Positions 47,425-61,800 of a stretch of 64,000 bases of DNA are shown here, piece by piece. The translations under genes were made by a program, and so were the position numbers. How positions within the stretch are numbered: the stretch's first letter is position 1; each line of letters starts with the position of its first letter. A model generated the notes under the pieces. That model did no database searches. It saw only the letters and a program-made list of their open reading frames with translations, and was not told where the DNA came from. This stretch comes from Marisa cornuarietis. Its lineage: Eukaryota > Mollusca > Gastropoda > Architaenioglossa > Ampullariidae. The DNA lies in contig SMMW01000046.1 of assembly GCA_004794655.1 (NCBI GenBank), positions 6,993,501 through 7,057,500 on the forward strand, read 5' to 3'.

Positions 47425-50400
47425 CTAGAGAGAGAGAGGATGGGGGAAGAAAAAAAAAAGAGACGTGGGAGGCTGAGGAGAAGGGCCGCGGACCACACGA
47501 GACAAACAAACTTCAAGTCTGGGGACAACGCCGCCAGCCCTCTTGCTTTCCCCTCCCACGTGCCTGACCTTGATCAGGTTTTGGGCGCCAATCTGTCTCT
47601 TGTCTTCTTTAAAAAAAAAGGGGGGGGGGAAATCCCTCCCCTTCCCCTCACATTCTCTTTCTCCCACACCCCCTTCTCGGTCGACGACCCCGTTACCACC
47701 TCACCTTCTTCCCCCCACTTCCCCAACGCTTCACAAACCAGGATTTGTTCTCGCCTGCCTGCCGTCATTGCCCAGGCCGTTTGCGACTATTGACGACAGC
47801 GTAGAAGACAAGAACCGTCTACTGATGCAATAGCTGGGTCAGACATTTAATCATTATATATATCCACCAACATGAGAAAGTAAACTGTCCTCATTAGAAT
47901 GCTCTTTGATTCCCTACCCCCCCCCACCCACTTCCACCACCTTGCAGCGTTCACGTCACACCCAAATGCCGCACTCTTACTCTAGTCAGACCAAGACTGT
48001 CACGTGCCACACACAAGAAAAAGGGGCCGCGAAATATATACACATATATAAACGCAACACAAACATTTTTTTTTTTAAATCGGTAAAGAAGTGACAGCGT
48101 CGTCATAAAGACGAAAGAGCAAACTTGACGACTTCTCCAGGTCTTCCAACTCCGCGCCAACACGGTCTCGGGCTCTTGTGGGTGGGGGTGGGGGATGGAT
48201 TACCAACCGGCCCGACACGTGCGCCACGCGCAAATCAGCAGGAGACGCGTTGCGCGACAGAGATGGAGGCCGCACGACATGACGCCGACCGCATCCTACC
48301 CCGGCCAACAGGAAGCGGACTTGTCATAAAATCTCTACGTTCATTGCTCAGATACAAAGACTGCGTGAATAATACTAATTAAAATATTTTTTTTTAAAAA
48401 CACCCACGGAGTATATGACCCTTGACCTTAATCCAGATCTCGAGTGGCTGCTGCTTGTTGTTTTCGGCACTGCAACAACTTTTTATCAGTCTCTTGCCTC
48501 GCTCTCCGCTTCGTCCCTCAAGGTCGACACACAAACACACAGGCACGGCACGACAGCGCATCCCTACTCTGATAATGATGGATGGATGATGTATTTCTTA
48601 TTAGTACACATAAACAGACAAACGCACGGCCGGCAATAACCACCACGAACGCTTCTTTTTAATTTTCTGGCCGCTTCACACACATGTCAACACAATATTA
48701 GCAATAAATATTAGGAAGATTTTGTTTCATTGTTTGGTAAAGGAAATACATGATTTTTCAACATTTTAAAATATCCTTTACCAAATTTGTTTTTCAAATG
48801 TAACCATTCCAAACAACAGGTTTATTTTTCGGGCATAGGAAAAAGGAAAGATGAAGATCTTCAAAGACCTTAAATTTTATGAACAGAACGATAACACGAT
48901 TCAGATGAGTGAAGAGGTGGTGTTTTCAAGCAGCCGGAATGTGAAATGGAGTGTCCAATGAAGCATCGCACGAAAAGGCTAACAAAACTGAGTAGAAGAG
49001 CTAAAAAAACACTTTGTAAATTTGGTTTATAAAAACAATTTATCAAATGCAACCTGTGTAACAGCGGGATGTTCATCGTTCTACAATTATCAGATGTCTT
49101 AAATGATTAAGAATCATACAAAAGTAGGCTTCCTGAAATGAACTAAGACCACAAAGGACAGCGGCTGGCCTTTGGTGAAGCTACGATCAACAAGTGGGCT
49201 AAAGTCTCTCTTAAAACAACAAATGAAGCATTCCTAGAATCCTGCCACACAAATCCGTTCACTGACGTGAAGTCATCTTGCGTTCGCCTTTGAAATACCA
49301 AAGCTACATGTACATCATTGCTAATGGAAGCAAAACAGAGAAAATCTGGTCGACGTCGTATTTTCTTGACCCGCAAAATCGTATTTTTTCGTTTTAAAGG
49401 TGCTGAGAGACCCTCAAAACCCACAGGCCAAAAGCCAAAATCGTAGAGGGCATGACCCCACCGTGTCGTTGCAAATTTATACAAAAGTCAAAGATAGAAC
49501 TAAGTGCCCCCCCCCACACACACACACACACGCAGACACATAGATACACACGGACATAACACATTCATAGCGAATGAGGTGAGAGGTGGAGCATGTGTAG
49601 TTGGTAGGGACATCACTAATCATCGCTAGAAATTTATACTTCCATTTGACGTGCCCTTGGCCCACCCGCCAATTTTATCACGCAAATAGTTCACTTGTCG
49701 GCGACATGATTTACAATCACCAATGCGCCAGCGACAAGAGGCCGCCTAAAGGCCGTTTGTAACGGAAAAAAAGTTTTTAAAAAAAACAACAACAAAGCGT
49801 TAGCTGTAATCTACGAACAGGAAGCGCACATCTGCTCTTTTGTCTGCAATACTCAACTCTTCGCTTCAGGGGAGGGGGGGAGTGGAGGTGGGCAACCAAC
49901 GCAGTCCATTTATTTGTCGCGATTTACGTTGGGTGCAAAAATGATACAGCTCTGAAACCAAGTTCTAGACCCACGTGAGGCTGCACGCGAACGGCACACG
50001 GATATGACGTCACAAGAGGCGCGCGCGCGCCGACTGGTGGCAGAAAGGGGGGCAGCACTCGGTCCTCCATTACGTCACAAACGTGGTGCAGCTTTGTGCG
50101 GACAACTGACAACGTCGCACCTTGCCTATAACAACGCCACCCGCGGTCTCCTCTACACAAACTTCTCGTCGGATGCTGGGAGACGAAATCATTGACAAAA
50201 TAATAAATAAAAACGCACTCGCTGTTAAAGAGGACAAAGAGGCCGGGAAAATGCTGACTATATGGGAGAGGGATACCAGGCAGAGAATAATGGCAGTTAC
50301 AGGTTTCGCATGCTGATTATACATCTGCATGTCATGTCACCAATTCAAGCTTATGGTCATATGCTAAGTGGCGTGTCCAATCTTTTTTTTTTTTAATGAA

Positions 50401-50536
50401 GACAATTCCTCACAGTCATAAACATAACAAATATGATCTGACGATATGTTCCGATCATTTTTGGAGTCGTCTAACATCTAAATTCTGTCTAGTTATGTCT
50501 GGAATTGTCTTGGGAGTGTGTAGATTACCCCTCCCC

Positions 50537-50570
<34 letters not shown>

Positions 50571-51405
50571 TCACAGACATTCAGAAACTAAGCAATGTCT
50601 AAAGTAAACAATGATGGTTAGAAGGACCAGCCTCCTTCTCTCTTAGTGCGTCAGCCCAGACTAACTCTTGGCTACAAACGCCAGCGTCACGGCCACGTGA
50701 CAAATAGCCAACGCAGACAAAAGGAAATAACTCTATACCACTTAGCGCTGCCTGCGAACAGCCGCAGTGGACTCCGTGACCACCTGATTACACATGGCCG
50801 AGACAACACAGGGCGCTAGCGAGCAAACTACTGGGGCCCGGTGCTATTGGTTGAGCGCCCCATTCCCCTTCTCCCCCTCCCACCACACACACACACACAC
50901 TTGACACGGCAGCAAACAAAGTGGCCTGCGGCGACCTTGTGATGGAGGTGAGAAACTAGATGATGATGCCTACCACCCAGAAACGTGCGTAACACACATA
51001 AGAGAATTCAGTGACACAGTTTTCTATGTATAAAAATATGGCACTAATTATTACATGTACTGATGTACATTTTGTGCGACTGGTGGATAACATTACCAAC
51101 AGTTTGATCTGGGAGTCTGTAAACCCCCCAAAATTAAGTTTCAGCTGGGGGTCTGACAACATCTAACATTATAGAGATGGGAAACGCTGAGCCGCCGTTG
51201 ACCTAAATAAAAATAAGAGGCCTTTAGACGAAGTCTGGCACCGAAAACACCGGGACGATCTCAGAAGGATTTTAGCTGATAGGTGATAGGATGAAGCTAC
51301 CGCAAATGCGCAGACTCGAAAAAGCATCGCTGTCTCTTCTCACCTTCAAAGAAAACAAAAACTCGCTTGGCTGCTGCATCACCGGCGCCCTAACACACGT
51401 GCACG

Positions 51406-51448
<43 letters not shown>

Positions 51449-54400
51449 TTTTAAAGTCTTTATCTCTTTAAAAAGAAAACAATTTAATTAGATGGTGCTG
51501 AATTGTGATTTTTGTCTTTTCAGTTATCCCCTCCACCCAAGATTGCCCATTGTCGCAGTTAGGATGGGAATGGGGTGGAGGGGTGGGTGGGGAAAGAATT
51601 ACACGAGAGGGTAGAAGGAAAGAAGGGGCTGGGAAATCCAAGTGTCGGGCTCATGGTACGCTGCTAGCCGGTAGATGGATGGCTAATGCCTACAAGTCGT
51701 CTAAAATGCTTTTTAAAAAACCAGTATGTTCGGTTCTGGTCGTAGTTGGAGCAAAGAGAATACATGCTCTTTGGTTGGAGGTCTAAGGTAGTATTTATGG
51801 GGCGAGGCTAAGTTGTTGTCCCGGGTAAATTAAGGGTAAGCGTCTTGTCTCCGTATTTACTAAGCGGTGTCCAGACTTCGCGGTGTTGCCGACCCCTGCG
51901 GGGAAAAAGCAGCGAAAATGTACAGCCACATTATCTTGCATAGCTCATGTCTTTCTCAAACACTCGTCAAATAAATAGGAGAGAGACGAGAGAAAAGAAG
52001 TGGATTTTAACTCCGCTGGTAATCTCTCCAAAACACTTTTAGAAGTAGAACGGGGCAGAGCCAAAGGTTTTGTCCTCAAAATGTTAAAATTTGGGAGGGA
52101 GGAGTGGTGGTAGCGAAGAAGAGTGAAATAGTGCTACCTTCTTTCACCTGCGCCTTTGTGGTTTATGTGCCCCTGCAATGTTAGCGCAGTCTGTATTTTA
52201 CCGGTGACAAAGAAAGGCCCACAAAAAAAGACTTATTGCTTTGTACCCTCAGGACCAACATTCGGCAGGCAGACCTCGCGACGAACACCGTTCGACCTCT
52301 GAAACGGTAGAAGTTTGCTTTCTGATGTCACTGCCACGTCAGTCTACAGAAAAAAATTAAATCTTATTTCGGATTTTAATACTTTCATTTCGAAAATGAC
52401 CGATTTGGATTGAAGTATCGAGTAATTGTTATAGTGCTCGAGATAATAATAGTTATTTAATTAGGAGTAGGGTCTCTACCCTTTGCGCAAGAACATTAGT
52501 TGATCATCTCTGGTTGCACTACATGCCACTCACATCTGTGCTCCCTAAACCCTCCTCCCAATGTGACAGTCCCGAAATATATTCCGCCCCAGGCTGAATG
52601 GAACTAATTTATTAAATGTTCCAGAGGCACTCATTGTAATAAATCAAGGGGTCGGCTTGTTTCATCGTGAAATAGTGTGCACGTGAGAACAGGTGTAATG
52701 TCTTCAATAGACCGAGAGCCTCTATGTTCAAACAAAGACTGCTTTACTTAATGGAGGTAACAGTGTGGGGGTGACGGTGAACCCATGTAGCCAAATTGCG
52801 GTACTAACGAGTTCGTACAAGTGCAGCCTCGAAGGAAATTGTTTTTCCTGTCCTCTGCTATCCTCACTGATGTCACTGCAGTGGTGGTAATAAGTCAACA
52901 ACAGTAGATTCTTTTTCACAAATAAAAAATGGCGCCAAAGCCCGAATTATTGGAATCAATTCGCCGATTACTACCCTTACTTACCTGGCGACAATATTGA
53001 CACCCTCTTCATTTGTTCTCTGAATTAAAGTGGCACGAATGGTAAGCTGGAAAGACGGTACGTAACCGCTGAGACAAAGGAAAACCATTCCTACTGATAA
53101 CTACCAGTGTTTTTTTTTTTAACTGTCATGTAAACGTGACATGTGCCTGTAGAACACTCTATTCTGCAGCATACAGAAGAGAACTGGGGCAGTAAAATGA
53201 AAATAAGAAAAAAAAACATGTATACAACTCCTTCATTTGTAAGTGAAATCCGTGGGGAGATTTTTTTAAAATTCGGGCGGAGGGAGAAAGAAAAGCACAA
53301 AAAGTGAATGTCAACCCCACCCCGGCCAAAAAAAGTAATGAAAAAGAAAAAATTAGGGTGATGGGTTGGCAAAAGGCAGGTGGAGATAACGCGAAACCGC
53401 CAAAATACTGGTGGGAAACATTCAAAGGAAAAATTTGATATCATGATAATTTTTTTTCTGCTTTAGCAGTCAAAAGGTGTGCAAATGTGATTATACACAT
53501 TTGAAAAAAGGCGATATTAACGACTCTCTCTCCCCCCACTCCCTCTTTTGTTGCTGTTGTTTTATAATTTTTGTTTTGTTGTTGTTGTTGTTGTTAAGGT
53601 ACCTTTTGAAATTATCAAAAGTTCCTCTGCCTAATAGAAGTAGCCGCAACAGTCTCTGCACACTATTCTTTTTTATTTGAAGCCACTCTAGCATCTTAGA
53701 ACGAAGACAATAAACACAAACACACAAAATCAGCAACATCCGGAGCCAAACACGGCCTACGATCTTCCTGGAAGCAAAAAGATTGTTCCTATCAAGTTTG
53801 GTAAGGATCTAACAAAATGTGGTTTCAACCTGAACCACACGTACATACGCGCGCACGCATTTTTTTTCAAAAATTTAACATTTATCCCTTTTTACAAAAG
53901 GTTTAAGAGGCTTCACTAACGTATTTGTCACAGCTGTGGTCGCCCTGGAGTTAAGGAGGGAGCAGGGGGTAAAGGTCGAGGGTACGATGATGTCCTTTAT
54001 AGCGGCTAGCGTCAAGAAGGAAGCGATCGTAAGATGACAAGCCCTCATAAGTTTCCTTCTTAAGACCCACGCACTCGTCGATAGCTCGGCAACAGTCGGT
54101 TCTTTGCCATTACAACCGCCCAGGGTCATTTGGTGCGAGTCACGAGGCTTGGCTGACCTGTACCTCACTGCTGCTCCAATTTTGCTCAGACGACGAAATC
54201 CGTCAATTGTTTGCTCCGGCTGCAGGTATAGTGGGATGGATTTTTGTTTCCAATGACTGGGTACACTTTTGTACAATGTACTCCCCCTCCCCAAATCTGG
54301 GCAAATAACTCCCTTCCATTTTCGACATCCCCTACCACAGAAGGAAATCAAAATCGTGACAGATACTTTATTTAACACGTGATCCCAGTTCTCCCGTTGG

Positions 54401-55046
54401 CTGAAGCCTTCACAACCTCAACGTATCCATGTACAATTCTGACGTCTGTGTTGTGGACCTCTTGCTGTGCACGATGATGTGCGTGGACTGTATCTTGCGA
54501 ACAGAACAGGGATATTCAACCAAATTTGGGAAAATAGTGTCTTGTACTCAACTTTACCCAAATCATTATAAATATGCCTGTTAGTGAACGGGATAAAAAA
54601 TTCTGTATCCGAATAAGGGAAAAGTAAAGTATTTGAGTGCGAAAAATATATATTTCCACCACTTAAAGGTTTAGTTGGGTTCAGCGTGTTTTTTTTTTCC
54701 TAATGACTGAGTAAAACTCAGTGCATATAACATTTCCGTTCTCGACGGTCTAATACGATCTAACTCTACAAACATAACCCTGCACAGAAAGAAGTCAACA
54801 ACACAGACGTCAAGACTGTACGTGGATATGTTTATGTTATCTAGGTATCTGCCAATGGGAGAGCTGGGACTATAATATGTTAATTAGGCGTATGTGTGCC
54901 TAAGGAAACTAATCTAGATTTCAAAAAAACGCTTTAAAATGTAGGCTTCACCACTACAAGAGTCACTGCTACATCCAATAATGGTACCCAGATCTGTGAC
55001 GACTGTGACACCCTGCATGTATTAGGGGGAAGGATATAAACCTGTA
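47425..55046. other. Long stretch with no supported gene
   Basis: GC content is higher at 47200-48350. Microsatellites: CA runs at about 49513-49532, 50541-50570, 50883-50900 and 51412-51447, and (GTT)n at about 53575-53596. Several frames of 60-170 codons occur, but none has splice logic, a family motif or convincing composition. A minus-strand segment near 48165-48090 (ELEDLEKSSSLLFRLYDD) follows a C-rich acceptor-like tract and might be an exon of the His-rich gene, but no donor could be found. Confidence 0.5.
51412..51447. repeat. Long CA microsatellite
   Basis: About 17 CA units preceded by GTGCGCG. It is one of the longest dinucleotide runs in the window. Confidence 0.95.
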
Positions 55047-56297
55047 CGGTCAAATCTCGGTTTTCGTTGACTTTAGTTATCGTCGATTTTTCCCAAGAAA
55101 AATTTGTCTCGGTTTTCGTCGGTTGCCTCGGATCTTGTCGGCTTGGCCACGTGACCTCGCTGATAATTTTGCGAAAACAAAGGGCGACCCCCAGTTCTCC
55201 TGCTCAGTGTGGCGGTGTTTCTCGTTTCGCATCACCCAGGGCGTCTAAACAATTCCATTGCTTTCCGGTGCTTTTGTGCTTTTTTTCTATTGATTGAGAG
55301 TGCTGATACTACAATTCCGTGTACCGTAAATTTTGGTCTATTGAGCGCACCTGTTTATAAGCCGCATCCACTAGATTTTTTTAAATCTTTTTTTCCACAA
55401 ATAAGTCGCATTGGTTTATAAGCCGCAAATATATACAACATGAAAGCTGCATCGTAGGCATTTCGTCTCCACATGATGAGGGTGTGTGCTTCAGCAACTG
55501 ATCTGAATGCTTCTAGTTCATTTGTATGCGGCTCTGATTTAAAAATGTGAACATGGAGCTCATCGAAAAATTAATGGAAATTTGAAAATTCCGGAAATAT
55601 CCGCAAACAAGCCGCATCGCTGTCTAAGCCGCAGGGTTTAAAGCTGGGAAAGGGCCGACATTTACGGTAAGTGATTACTGTGTATACAGTATTCGGTATA
55701 ATGGGTTTAGTTTGCTTTTTTTCAGTTTCAAAATAAACGTAGCGCAGTAAGATAACATCACATGTGCTCAAATCTCACTGTCCCTATTAAGTGCTTCCCT
55801 TGCTAATAAGTTAAAATTTTCCTTTCAGTTCCAGCATGGGATCAAAGAAAGTTTCCAGAACCAGCAGCTCTTTACATTTGTCTTTTTATATTCATTTCTT
55901 ATTGTTTTTAGTATTAAACACTATATCTATTCTCTATAAAATGTGTTTTTGGTATGTATTTTGGAGTGTCTAGAACGAATTAATTGGAACTGAAGACCCA
56001 TCTGTTTATTTAAGACGGACTGAAACTTAAACAACAAAGCAACACTTCTGTCTTTATTTTTTACTTTCCTAGTGTTTTATCTATTTATTTACTGTTTTTT
56101 TCTTATATTTTTTATTTGTTTTGTTTTTGCTGCGCAATGAGCATTCTTCTGAATGGATACCTGCGCATTACAAATGGACATCATGATCATCATTTACATT
56201 GGTTGATATGGAAATAATTGCCTCGGTTTTCGTCGGTTTCGGATTTCCCCGATTGTCTTGGAACGGATTATAATCGACGAAAACCGAGGTTCGACTG
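55047..56297. mobile_element. Degenerate pogo/Tigger-like element, about 1.25 kb
   Basis: The left end CGGTCAAATCTCGGTTTTCG matches the right end read inwards, CAGTCGAACCTCGGTTTTCG. A second inner repeat 'ctcggttttcgtcggtt' occurs near both ends (about 55110 and 56222). TA precedes the left end; the right flank is TT, so one side has mutated or the boundary is off. No transposase frame. A younger MITE is nested inside (55324-55667). Confidence 0.8.
55324..55667. mobile_element. MITE with CCGTAAAT ends, nested in the pogo-like element
   Basis: Ends CCGTAAATTTTGG and, from the right inwards, CCGTAAATGTCGG, each flanked by TA (55322-55323 and 55668-55669). Subterminal 'ataagccgcat' and 'aagccgca' motifs occur in direct orientation several times. 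It has no coding capacity. Confidence 0.85.
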
Positions 56298-57915
56298 TTT
56301 TGCCTTTAATCTTCGTTTGTTTAATCCGTCGAGTTGTTGACGTCCACTGGTGACATTTTCCTATTGATGGATGGAGTGCGACGAGTTTGATCGTTTTCCT
56401 TCATTTGCAGACCACTCACGTGTACACAGCTCACGCAGTGTTGCGCGCACTTTTCCTAACGTTTGCTGTCTATATTAAGTTACTAAACGAAATGTAAATG
56501 TTGCCAGTCGAATTATAACTGATAAGCATACTGTTATATACTGAAAAATAATAAAGGATTACAACTAATGATTAATGCAAGAAAGACCGTCTGCCCTGGG
56601 CCCCGTGCTGCCTTTCGGAGGCCCTGCTGTGATGTCACACTGTCATTTGTGATATCTGTGCAATGTTTTGCACTTAAAAAGCAGCTGCCTGAATTACGCA
56701 ATCACACACGCACTCACACAGGCACTCACACGTGCATGCACGCACCGACGCGGTTTTTATGAGGACCGACCGGTGTGTGATTTATTGAGCAGGCTTTCAT
56801 TTCTTGCTGACGTTCGTCGGCGTGGACATGCGGTACCATACCTTCGACGAGTGCAGGTGACTAGACCTTGTAATACACCTCTCTTGATGTGCACCGCGTG
56901 ACCGTGAGAGAGAGAGACACACACACACACGCGCGCAATGCTAGTCATGACCTTTTATGTATTGCAACCTTACCTTTTCCACCGAGTTGGGCGACGCCAA
57001 CAGCCACGTTTATTTTGTCTGCACATGTTGTGATACCCATTACAATCTATCCATAACCCAGTCCCTAACGTAAATCTCAATTCTTTATTTACACAGGTTT
57101 TTTTTCGATGTAACGTGCTAAATTGATTTTTAACCCAACAAACGATATCGAGAACACAGCAAAAACATAGAACAAAATTTAGACTTTTTTTTTTTAGCTA
57201 CGTATTAGAATCGAACCCACGACTTTAGAACAAACGGAATCACTTTTGCAACAGTGGCTTCACAAAAACTGAGCAACAGTAAAACAATAAACAACTGCAA
57301 GTCGTCCAACTCGGTAGCAAAAGGAATGTCGCTTCCCGCCCCTCTCAACTTTAACCCTCCCCGCTTCTCTCCCCTCCTCACTTGCGCGCACTTCAAGAAA
57401 TGAAATCCGATGCCGGACATGCACCGAGGTGCTCACAAATAGAAAAATCTGACGGCGCCAGGCGGCAGGTCAGCGTAACCCGTAGTGCAGTTCAAGCCCG
57501 TCACAGTGTACCGTCACAACCCACTAACACGAGACGTAGGCAGACCGTCGCCTAGCTACGTTGTCTTCACGTGGCACTGCGAGATTAAGCTAAAAAACAA
57601 GACCCTTCTATTTGAGGATTGGCAGCTGGTAGAAGGTAATACTGCACAGCTGTACACCCCACAGCGGGTTTAGCCAATTAGCAGCCAGGATCGACTGGCA
57701 GGCGACAGGTTCCCACCGCATGTTGCGGGAACCTTTTCCTCCCCGAGCCTAGTTCGCAACCTATGTTCGAACGGGATGGTGAAGGGATGAGATGGAAGCG
57801 CCTTTCTTCCTAGCTGAGAACGTTAGTTGGGACCGATGTTGATCACTGTTCCCGATCAACCAAGTTCAGTTAAGACATGTCTTTCAGTAAACCTGTCGTA
57901 AACGTCACAGGATAG

Positions 57916-58095
57916 GTCCTCGCCTGAAGCTACCAAGGCAAGCCAGAAAACATCCCAAAGACAGACCAAGGTCCTCAAAAACAAGCCACAAAGCGTTCCA
58001 AAGACAGTATGATGTCTTCAAAACAACCCACAAAGCGTCCAAAAGACAGGCAAATGTCCTCAAAACAAGCCACAAAACGACCCCAAACAGGCTAA
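57916..58095. repeat. 42-43-bp minisatellite
   Basis: 'gtcctc/gtcttcaaaa(a)caa(g/c)ccacaaa' recurs at 57969, 58012 and 58054, with a weaker unit at about 57916. The long minus-strand frame across it is a product of the repeat. Confidence 0.88.
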
Positions 58096-58639
58096 TACCC
58101 CTCCCCCTCAAAAAAAACAAAACAAAAACCACTAAAATACAGGCCCTCACCCGAAGTCTACAAGACAAGCTTAAAAGAGATCAGCCAAGGAAAAAGATGG
58201 CGCAGGATTATAAGACAGACTTAAAAAAAGAGGACTGGCTACACTTCGAAGCCATCCGCACAGAGACGCACAAGACGGAATACATACTTTCTTTTTAAAT
58301 AATAAGCCCAGAAACTGTCGGAAATACCTCGCTGAAAGCCTACGTCATCATAGAGAAGACTAATGAAGGCGGGAGTGGGTGGTGGGTGATGTGATGAGGT
58401 GGGGGTGGGAGGAAATGGCGTCGAAAAACAATAAACTGCTTTGCACTATGTTGCACGACATCGCACGTGTAATCAGTCCTGTACAGCGCTTGCTGTTCCC
58501 TCGGCGCGCCAAGTTCCGAATGGCCGCCATTTCCGCAGAAACTGGATGCTTGCCGCAAAGTGCCCTGGATTCATCAGAACACTAAAGACAGAGCATCCCG
58601 CTTCCGTCCAGGTCACGAACTGATACGAGATTGTCCTGT

Positions 58640-58830
58640 AAGGAGCGGGGGGTGCGGGGTGGAGGGAGGTTGGTGTTTTACGCCGTCAGCACCTAAGGGT
58701 AGGCAAGGCACCCAGGACACATGCAGAGAAAGAACAGCGTGCCTAAGACGAGAGCTGAACCCAGGGCAGCCAACCCTCACTGTACTGGTGACAGGCGCTT
58801 ACTAACCGCTGCTCCACCGGACCGCCTAAG
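58640..58830. repeat. SINE-like dispersed repeat
   Basis: The stretch 'ggtgttttacgccgtcagcacc' through 'ctgctccaccggaccgcc' has the layout of a tRNA-like repeat read backwards, with 'gaacccag' and 'aaccgctgctcca' blocks. A similar but decayed stretch is at 4900-5045. Called by likeness only. Confidence 0.45.
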
Positions 58831-61800
58831 ATTAGCTAGCTGGCCAATCAGAAAGCTCAAATAAGGTAATGACACAATTTCCTTTTAGGCAAATAAGAAC
58901 ATTCCCCGTCAGGTCACAAGCTGACCGACAGCGCGAGGTTCACAGAACAGACCTCGCGCATGCGCAGTGCTGGAAAAGTCGCGGTCATCATGATGGCCTG
59001 CAAAAACTGTCCATGATTCGGGCTGAAATTTACGTCGAGGCTGTAACCCTTATAGGCCGATCGAGCACGCATAGCCTCTGTCTTCTCTGTCATACAGACT
59101 TCGGTTGTACGATATCTGGTTTGTAATAATCTAAACGTTTGAAACCTGACATTTTGTCATTACTTAGATCATCAATAAATAACCAATCGTCGGTGGCACA
59201 TCTGTACATGGCACTAATATTTTACAGCAATTTCTTGACACCAAGAATTAACATCACAATAATATTAATAACCGTACATTGATAACTATTATTTTATGCG
59301 ACTGATCGATAAAACCTTCCCAACAATTTTAACGGGGGAATCTGAAAACTTGTATGGACGGGGAAACAGTGCAGTAACACCTGGACCAGCAGGATATATC
59401 TCACTCATGATGGACTCAATTGATGGAGTATGGAGTCAGATGTTACATGCTAGGCCGAAGCGGGCTACAGATTCGACGTGAATCAGGGCCCTGGCCATTT
59501 CAGAGGACACCAGCGGTGAATGGTCGCCTCTGCAGGTACTCTTTCTCTGTGCTGACCTCTCGCTCACATGCACGCAATGGGTGAGAGAGAGGCACAGATG
59601 AAGACATCTGCAGACGCGTGTGGCGATGTAATTAAACACCTGCAAGTAGCTTAAACGATTCTTCTGTTGTATTTGTATTAAATATAATGCATCACGTAGG
59701 TAGCAAGAAGAGAGAGAGGGTGGGAGGGAGATAATGAACGACAACGACCACAGAATTATGAATAGTTCCGAAACTTTTAACAAAGTACGATAGTTTCAGA
59801 AACGTACACACATCCTCTGTTTTGGATTTCTTTTTCTACTTGCTTGTTTGAGGACGGTAGACACAAGGCATAAAACTTTCTCTTCTAGGTGGTATCAGTT
59901 CATTTTTTTCCCACCTGAGGCCAGACGCAGGGGGTGGGGGGAGACTGCGTAACACAACAGACAGCCACCGCACGAAGTATGCAGCCAGTCTAACGTCATG
60001 TTAATCGCTCAAACAGCTAAAAGGTTCCACGGCAAAATCTGAGGACTGGGTTTATTTGTCAGGCGGTTGACCCAGTGACACATTTTTCAAAGCTGGGGCA
60101 CCCCCGCGCAAAGGCCACATTGACCTGGACAAGTCCATAGAAAATTCTTCTTGCTGCGCCCAAAGTCTTCGAACCTAATCCCCTAACTGATGACATATTT
60201 GCAAGGTTGGAGAACAGAAAAAAAGGACGGGAAAACAGACGACGGACAGCTATTAATCACAAACGTGTAGACTGTCGTAAATAAAAGGCAGTAGGCGTTG
60301 TGAAAAAGTCGCAGACGTAGAAATTATTCTCAGGAAATTGTCTTTCAGAACAGGCTTAGATCGGTTTCTGACCCTGTGAAAACGCGCCTTCCAACCAAAG
60401 ACACTTACTCGAAAACAGGGTATATGAGGCTAGCAGGGGATAAAATTTCTGCCTGCAACGCCGATCATCTTCAGACTTACTTCCCCTCACTGACGGCATC
60501 TTCTTGGAGCAAAACACGAAAAGGACGGGGAAAGCAGACGACATACAAGAATGGCGCCTTGTCGATCAGAAAGACGTCGACTGTGTTCTGTATCAAGCGC
60601 AATATCAGGAACATACATAATTAATGATGCAAAGTCAAGAGGAATGATATCTGTAAAAAGATATTGTGAGAAAAATATCACGAGCAATTTTGTGAAATGC
60701 TTGATGAAATTGTTCCTTGATATCTTCAGGAGGGTCGAAATGAGGGCAGGGCGATAGTTGGGGGAAGGAAATCTGAGAGCAGACGTAATTCTAAAAATGC
60801 TCGACAGCGGAGAGATCAAGGATTCATGTGCTAAAATATTCGGCGCCGCAAACGATAATCTGATTTTTTCAGCAGTTTAGCAGCGGCTTCAAAAACCTGA
60901 CTCTTGGGCCATTGCAAACACCTAGCCAGTGCTGGACGGTCTGGGACCAGGTGACCCGAATGCTCGACATGCTTTAGCAGCTAACATTCCTGCGAGTTCA
61001 ACAAAGTATTCGTCGTCAAAAACTAGGGATAATACACAGTTTATTGAAATAAATATGTTTCCCTTAATATAAGAACAGGTTTGATTTGGGTTAATTTTTA
61101 GACGCCATATTCTTTACCTGATCTTTACAATCAATATCATTTAAAGACGATAGACTTCTGTCCGGATGAACCAATATAATTTTAGCAGATCTTTTGGCAC
61201 CATTTTCTCTTTCACCAATAGTTGAAAATGCTAGAGTTCTTTCCAAGTGGACAGAACTGATTTGGATTGATGTTTCGACACCATGTCCTCATTCACCTAA
61301 ATAAATAATCAAACAATAAATTTCCCTTGAAGACGTTAGACTTACATCTCGATGAACATAAACATAAATAATGCTGATTTTTCGACGCCATGTTCTCGCT
61401 CACCTGTTGGTGACTGAGATTTTGTGTTCAGATGAACCCTGTAGGTACCTGCAGGGAAGGTACCAAGTAAAGTAAAAGTAGGCTCCGGAACATTGTGGGA
61501 AACGTGAATTAAAGCCCCGAGAGAGTGCAAGTGTTTTCAAATAGATGATTTACAAAATCCGAGCAAATGCTGCCTTTCTTCTCATTCCCTCCTCTACAAT
61601 CCCGCACCAACTGTCGTACGAGAGAAAAGCTGTCACATGTCGGCACACTCACAACGAGGTCCAATTGATGCCATCGGTTGCCTTAATCAGGCTCCTGTGT
61701 TCTTTTACGTGACCAGCGATTTCATCTTTCTCTGTGCATAGGAGAGAATGTCCATCTTTGAGTGTAACTTGCAAACAGAGTGGAATAAGAAACATGTGTC

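Noticed and set aside
47263..47793. 176-codon plus-strand frame
   Set aside because: It overlaps the better supported minus-strand exon at 47187-47424, runs through A- and G-homopolymers, and has no domain-like composition.
48075..48308. Minus-strand frame with ELEDLEKSSSLLFRLYDD as an exon of the His-rich gene
   Set aside because: A C-rich acceptor-like tract is present, but no donor with the required phase could be found, so it is only mentioned.
53875..54378. 167-codon minus-strand frame
   Set aside because: No motif, no splice logic and mixed composition. A frame of this length can arise by chance in a region of moderate GC.
57181..57240. tRNA-like word 'aatcgaacccacgac'
   Set aside because: A B-box-like word is present on one strand, but no cloverleaf could be built around it.
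57905..58168. 87-codon minus-strand frame rich in Leu, Val and Phe
   Set aside because: It is a translation of the 42-bp minisatellite.
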